64,000 bases of DNA from Brucella anthropi_A. Lineage in GTDB: Bacteria > Pseudomonadota > Alphaproteobacteria > Rhizobiales > Rhizobiaceae. Shown here piece by piece: positions 62,698 through 64,000 of the stretch. The stretch spans positions 62,001 through 126,000 of the forward strand of contig NZ_LQBD01000039.1 of NCBI RefSeq assembly GCF_046630315.1, in the 5' to 3' direction. Position 1 is the first letter of the stretch, and each line of letters begins with the position of its first letter. The position numbers and the translations under genes were made by a program. The notes under the pieces were generated by a model. It was not told the origin of the DNA. It saw nothing but the letters and a program-made list of their open reading frames with translations, and searched no databases.

Positions 62698-63915
62698 TTA
62701 GATGCGGCCCTTGAACACCCGCTTCCACAGCGGGTTGAAGCCGATGCGGTAGACGAGTTCAGCCGGGCGCTCGACATTCCATATGGCGAGATCGGCATCC
62801 TTGCCGACTGCAAGCGTGCCGGTCTGGTCGAGAATGCCGAGCGCGCGTGCGGCCTCGCGGGTGACGCCGGCGATGCATTCATCGACCGTCATGCGGAAGA
62901 GCGTTGCACCCATATTCATGGTCAGCAGCAGCGAGGTCAGCGGCGATGTGCCGGGATTGTTGTCGGTCGCAAGCGCCATCTTCGTGCCTGCGGCGCGGAA
63001 GGCTTCGACCGGCGGCTTTTGTGTTTCGCGGATGAAATAATAGGCACCGGGCAGCAGCACGGCCACTGTTCCGGCGCTCGCCATGGCGGCGGCACCATCC
63101 GCATCGGTATATTCCAGATGATCGGCGGAAAGCGCCCCATAGGAGGCGGCAAGGGCTGCGCCATGCAGGTTGGATAACTGGTCGGCATGAAGCTTGACCG
63201 GAATGTCATGCGCCCTGGCCGCATCGAAGACGCGGGCGATTTCATCCGGCAGGAAGGCGATGCCTTCGCAAAACCCGTCCACCGCATCGGCCAGCCCCTC
63301 AGCGGCGATAGCCGGAAGCATGTCGTTGATGACGCGGTCGATATAGGCGGCTTTGTCGCCATTCATTTCGGGGGGCAGGGCATGTGCGCCGAGGAAGCTG
63401 GTGCGGATCGCGACGTCGCGTTCCTGGCCAAGACGGCGGGCGGCTTTGAGCGACTTGATTTCGCTCTCGCGGTCAAGACCGTAGCCGGATTTGACCTCGA
63501 CGGTGGTGACGCCTTCGGCAATCAGCGCATCGAGACGCGGCAGGGTTTCGCGCACCAGATCGTCCTCGCTCGCCGCGCGCAGGTTTTTCACCGAGGAAAC
63601 AATGCCGCCGCCGGCATGGGCGACTTCCTCATAGGACGCGCCGTTGAGCCGCAGCTCGAACTCATGCGCGCGATTGCCCGCATGGACAAGGTGGGTGTGG
63701 CAATCGATCAATCCCGGCGTGATGAGCCGGTTGCCGCAATCTATCCTCTCGAAGGAAAGATATTCGCCCGGAAGCCCGTTTTCAGGGCCGATATAGACGA
63801 TCCTGCCATCCTCGACGGCCAGCGCCGCCTCTTCGATCAACCCTAGATTTGCGGCATTTTCTTCCAGCGTCGCAATGCGCGCATGGGTGAAAACGGTGCT
63901 TGAATTGTTGAGCAT
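62698..63915 (-). CDS. hutI: Imidazolonepropionase
   Basis: Third step of histidine breakdown, opening the imidazolone ring to formiminoglutamate; 405 residues. Metal ligands are seen in CHTHLVHAGNRAHEFELR (near residue 75), KLHADQLS (near 242) and ATDNNPGTSPL (near 317). It is the first hut gene in the window on the minus strand and is headed by the palindrome at 63948-63959. Confidence 0.95.
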   Translation of the reverse strand: MLNNSSTVFTHARIATLEENAANLGLIEEAALAVEDGRIVYIGPENGLPGEYLSFERIDCGNRLITPGLIDCHTHLVHAGNRAHEFELRLNGASYEEVAHAGGGIVSSVKNLRAASEDDLVRETLPRLDALIAEGVTTVEVKSGYGLDRESEIKSLKAARRLGQERDVAIRTSFLGAHALPPEMNGDKAAYIDRVINDMLPAIAAEGLADAVDGFCEGIAFLPDEIARVFDAARAHDIPVKLHADQLSNLHGAALAASYGALSADHLEYTDADGAAAMASAGTVAVLLPGAYYFIRETQKPPVEAFRAAGTKMALATDNNPGTSPLTSLLLTMNMGATLFRMTVDECIAGVTREAARALGILDQTGTLAVGKDADLAIWNVERPAELVYRIGFNPLWKRVFKGRI

Positions 63916-63947
63916 GAGCGTTTTCTCGCTTCCCCTGTTTTCCGATA

Positions 63948-63959
63948 ATGTATATACAT
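63948..63959. promoter_or_regulatory. Palindrome ATGTATATACAT, candidate HutC operator
   Basis: Perfect 12-base palindrome in TAATGTATATACATATTA, 33 bases before the hutI start. HutC (GntR family) sites in proteobacteria centre on TGTATATACA, so this should be the urocanate-responsive operator of the operon. The hutC gene must lie beyond the window. Confidence 0.75.
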
Positions 63960-64000
63960 ATTAGAGAGGCAGCCAAGAGAAAAATGCGCGGGAACATTCG

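Noticed and set aside
63782..63997. Short minus-strand frame at the right edge starting MFPRIFLLAASLICIYIIGK
   Set aside because: Its start region is simply the hut promoter with the HutC-like palindrome, and the rest lies in another frame of hutI.

Overview
The window looks like a stretch of an alphaproteobacterial (Rhizobiales) chromosome, most probably the second chromosome of Brucella or its close relative Ochrobactrum. The evidence is the gene content: split pntAA/pntAB/pntB, a chvE-gguA-gguB sugar transporter, a hut operon with hutD, and a D-aminopeptidase whose catalytic residues fall at the numbers known for the Ochrobactrum enzyme. Octamer tandem arrays like those used for Brucella typing and many copies of short palindromic elements point the same way. 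The species call is inference.

Layout. 1-8.5 kb: the 3' part of a 2-hydroxyacid dehydrogenase, a glutamine-amidotransferase-like hydrolase, an SDR oxidoreductase, a membrane GGDEF-EAL protein, a serine hydrolase, a FeeM/LuxI-like acyltransferase and a small cytochrome oxidase subunit IV. 8.7-14.8 kb: the proton-translocating transhydrogenase operon, then a divergent SAF-oxidoreductase/HAD pair sharing a large inverted repeat, and a MaoC dehydratase. 14.8-18.7 kb: a membrane alpha/beta hydrolase, rpsU, a TPR lipoprotein and a VOC protein, among palindromic repeats. 18.8-21.5 kb: the methionine importer metQ / metN-metI. 21.7-29.2 kb: a six-gene branched-chain-type ABC importer plus GMC oxidoreductase operon with a divergent LysR regulator. 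29.2-34.2 kb: a tiny membrane protein, an Lrp-type regulator, a 1016-residue kinase-M23-aminotransferase fusion and an amino-acid binding protein. 34.2-38.9 kb: a TPP enzyme, DUF72, D-aminopeptidase and OsmC.

38.9-54.1 kb is one large sugar region. A minus-strand operon (YtfQ-YtfR-YtfT-YjfF-like transporter plus a GntR/FCD regulator) diverges from a plus-strand operon carrying a GguC-like protein, galactose dehydrogenase, sugar-acid dehydratase, KDGal kinase and KDPGal aldolase, followed by ChvE-GguA-GguB. Together these give uptake and oxidative (De Ley-Doudoroff) breakdown of galactose and related aldoses to pyruvate and glyceraldehyde 3-phosphate; no lactonase was recognised. 54.3-57.9 kb: D-amino acid aminotransferase and a taurine/sulfonate-type ABC importer. 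58.0-63.9 kb: hutI-hutH-hutG-hutU-hutD (histidine to glutamate), headed by a palindrome that fits a HutC operator.

The most unusual items are the trifunctional fusion at 30008-33058 beside an Lrp regulator and an orphan binding protein; two octamer-repeat loci that supply the final codons of flanking genes; a pair of ~145-bp palindromes whose outer arms differ between copies but stay self-complementary; the 13-bp perfect inverted repeat in the 13.4 kb divergent promoter; and a 29-residue membrane ORF at 29228-29317. Function assignments rest on recognising protein families by eye; no database search was possible.
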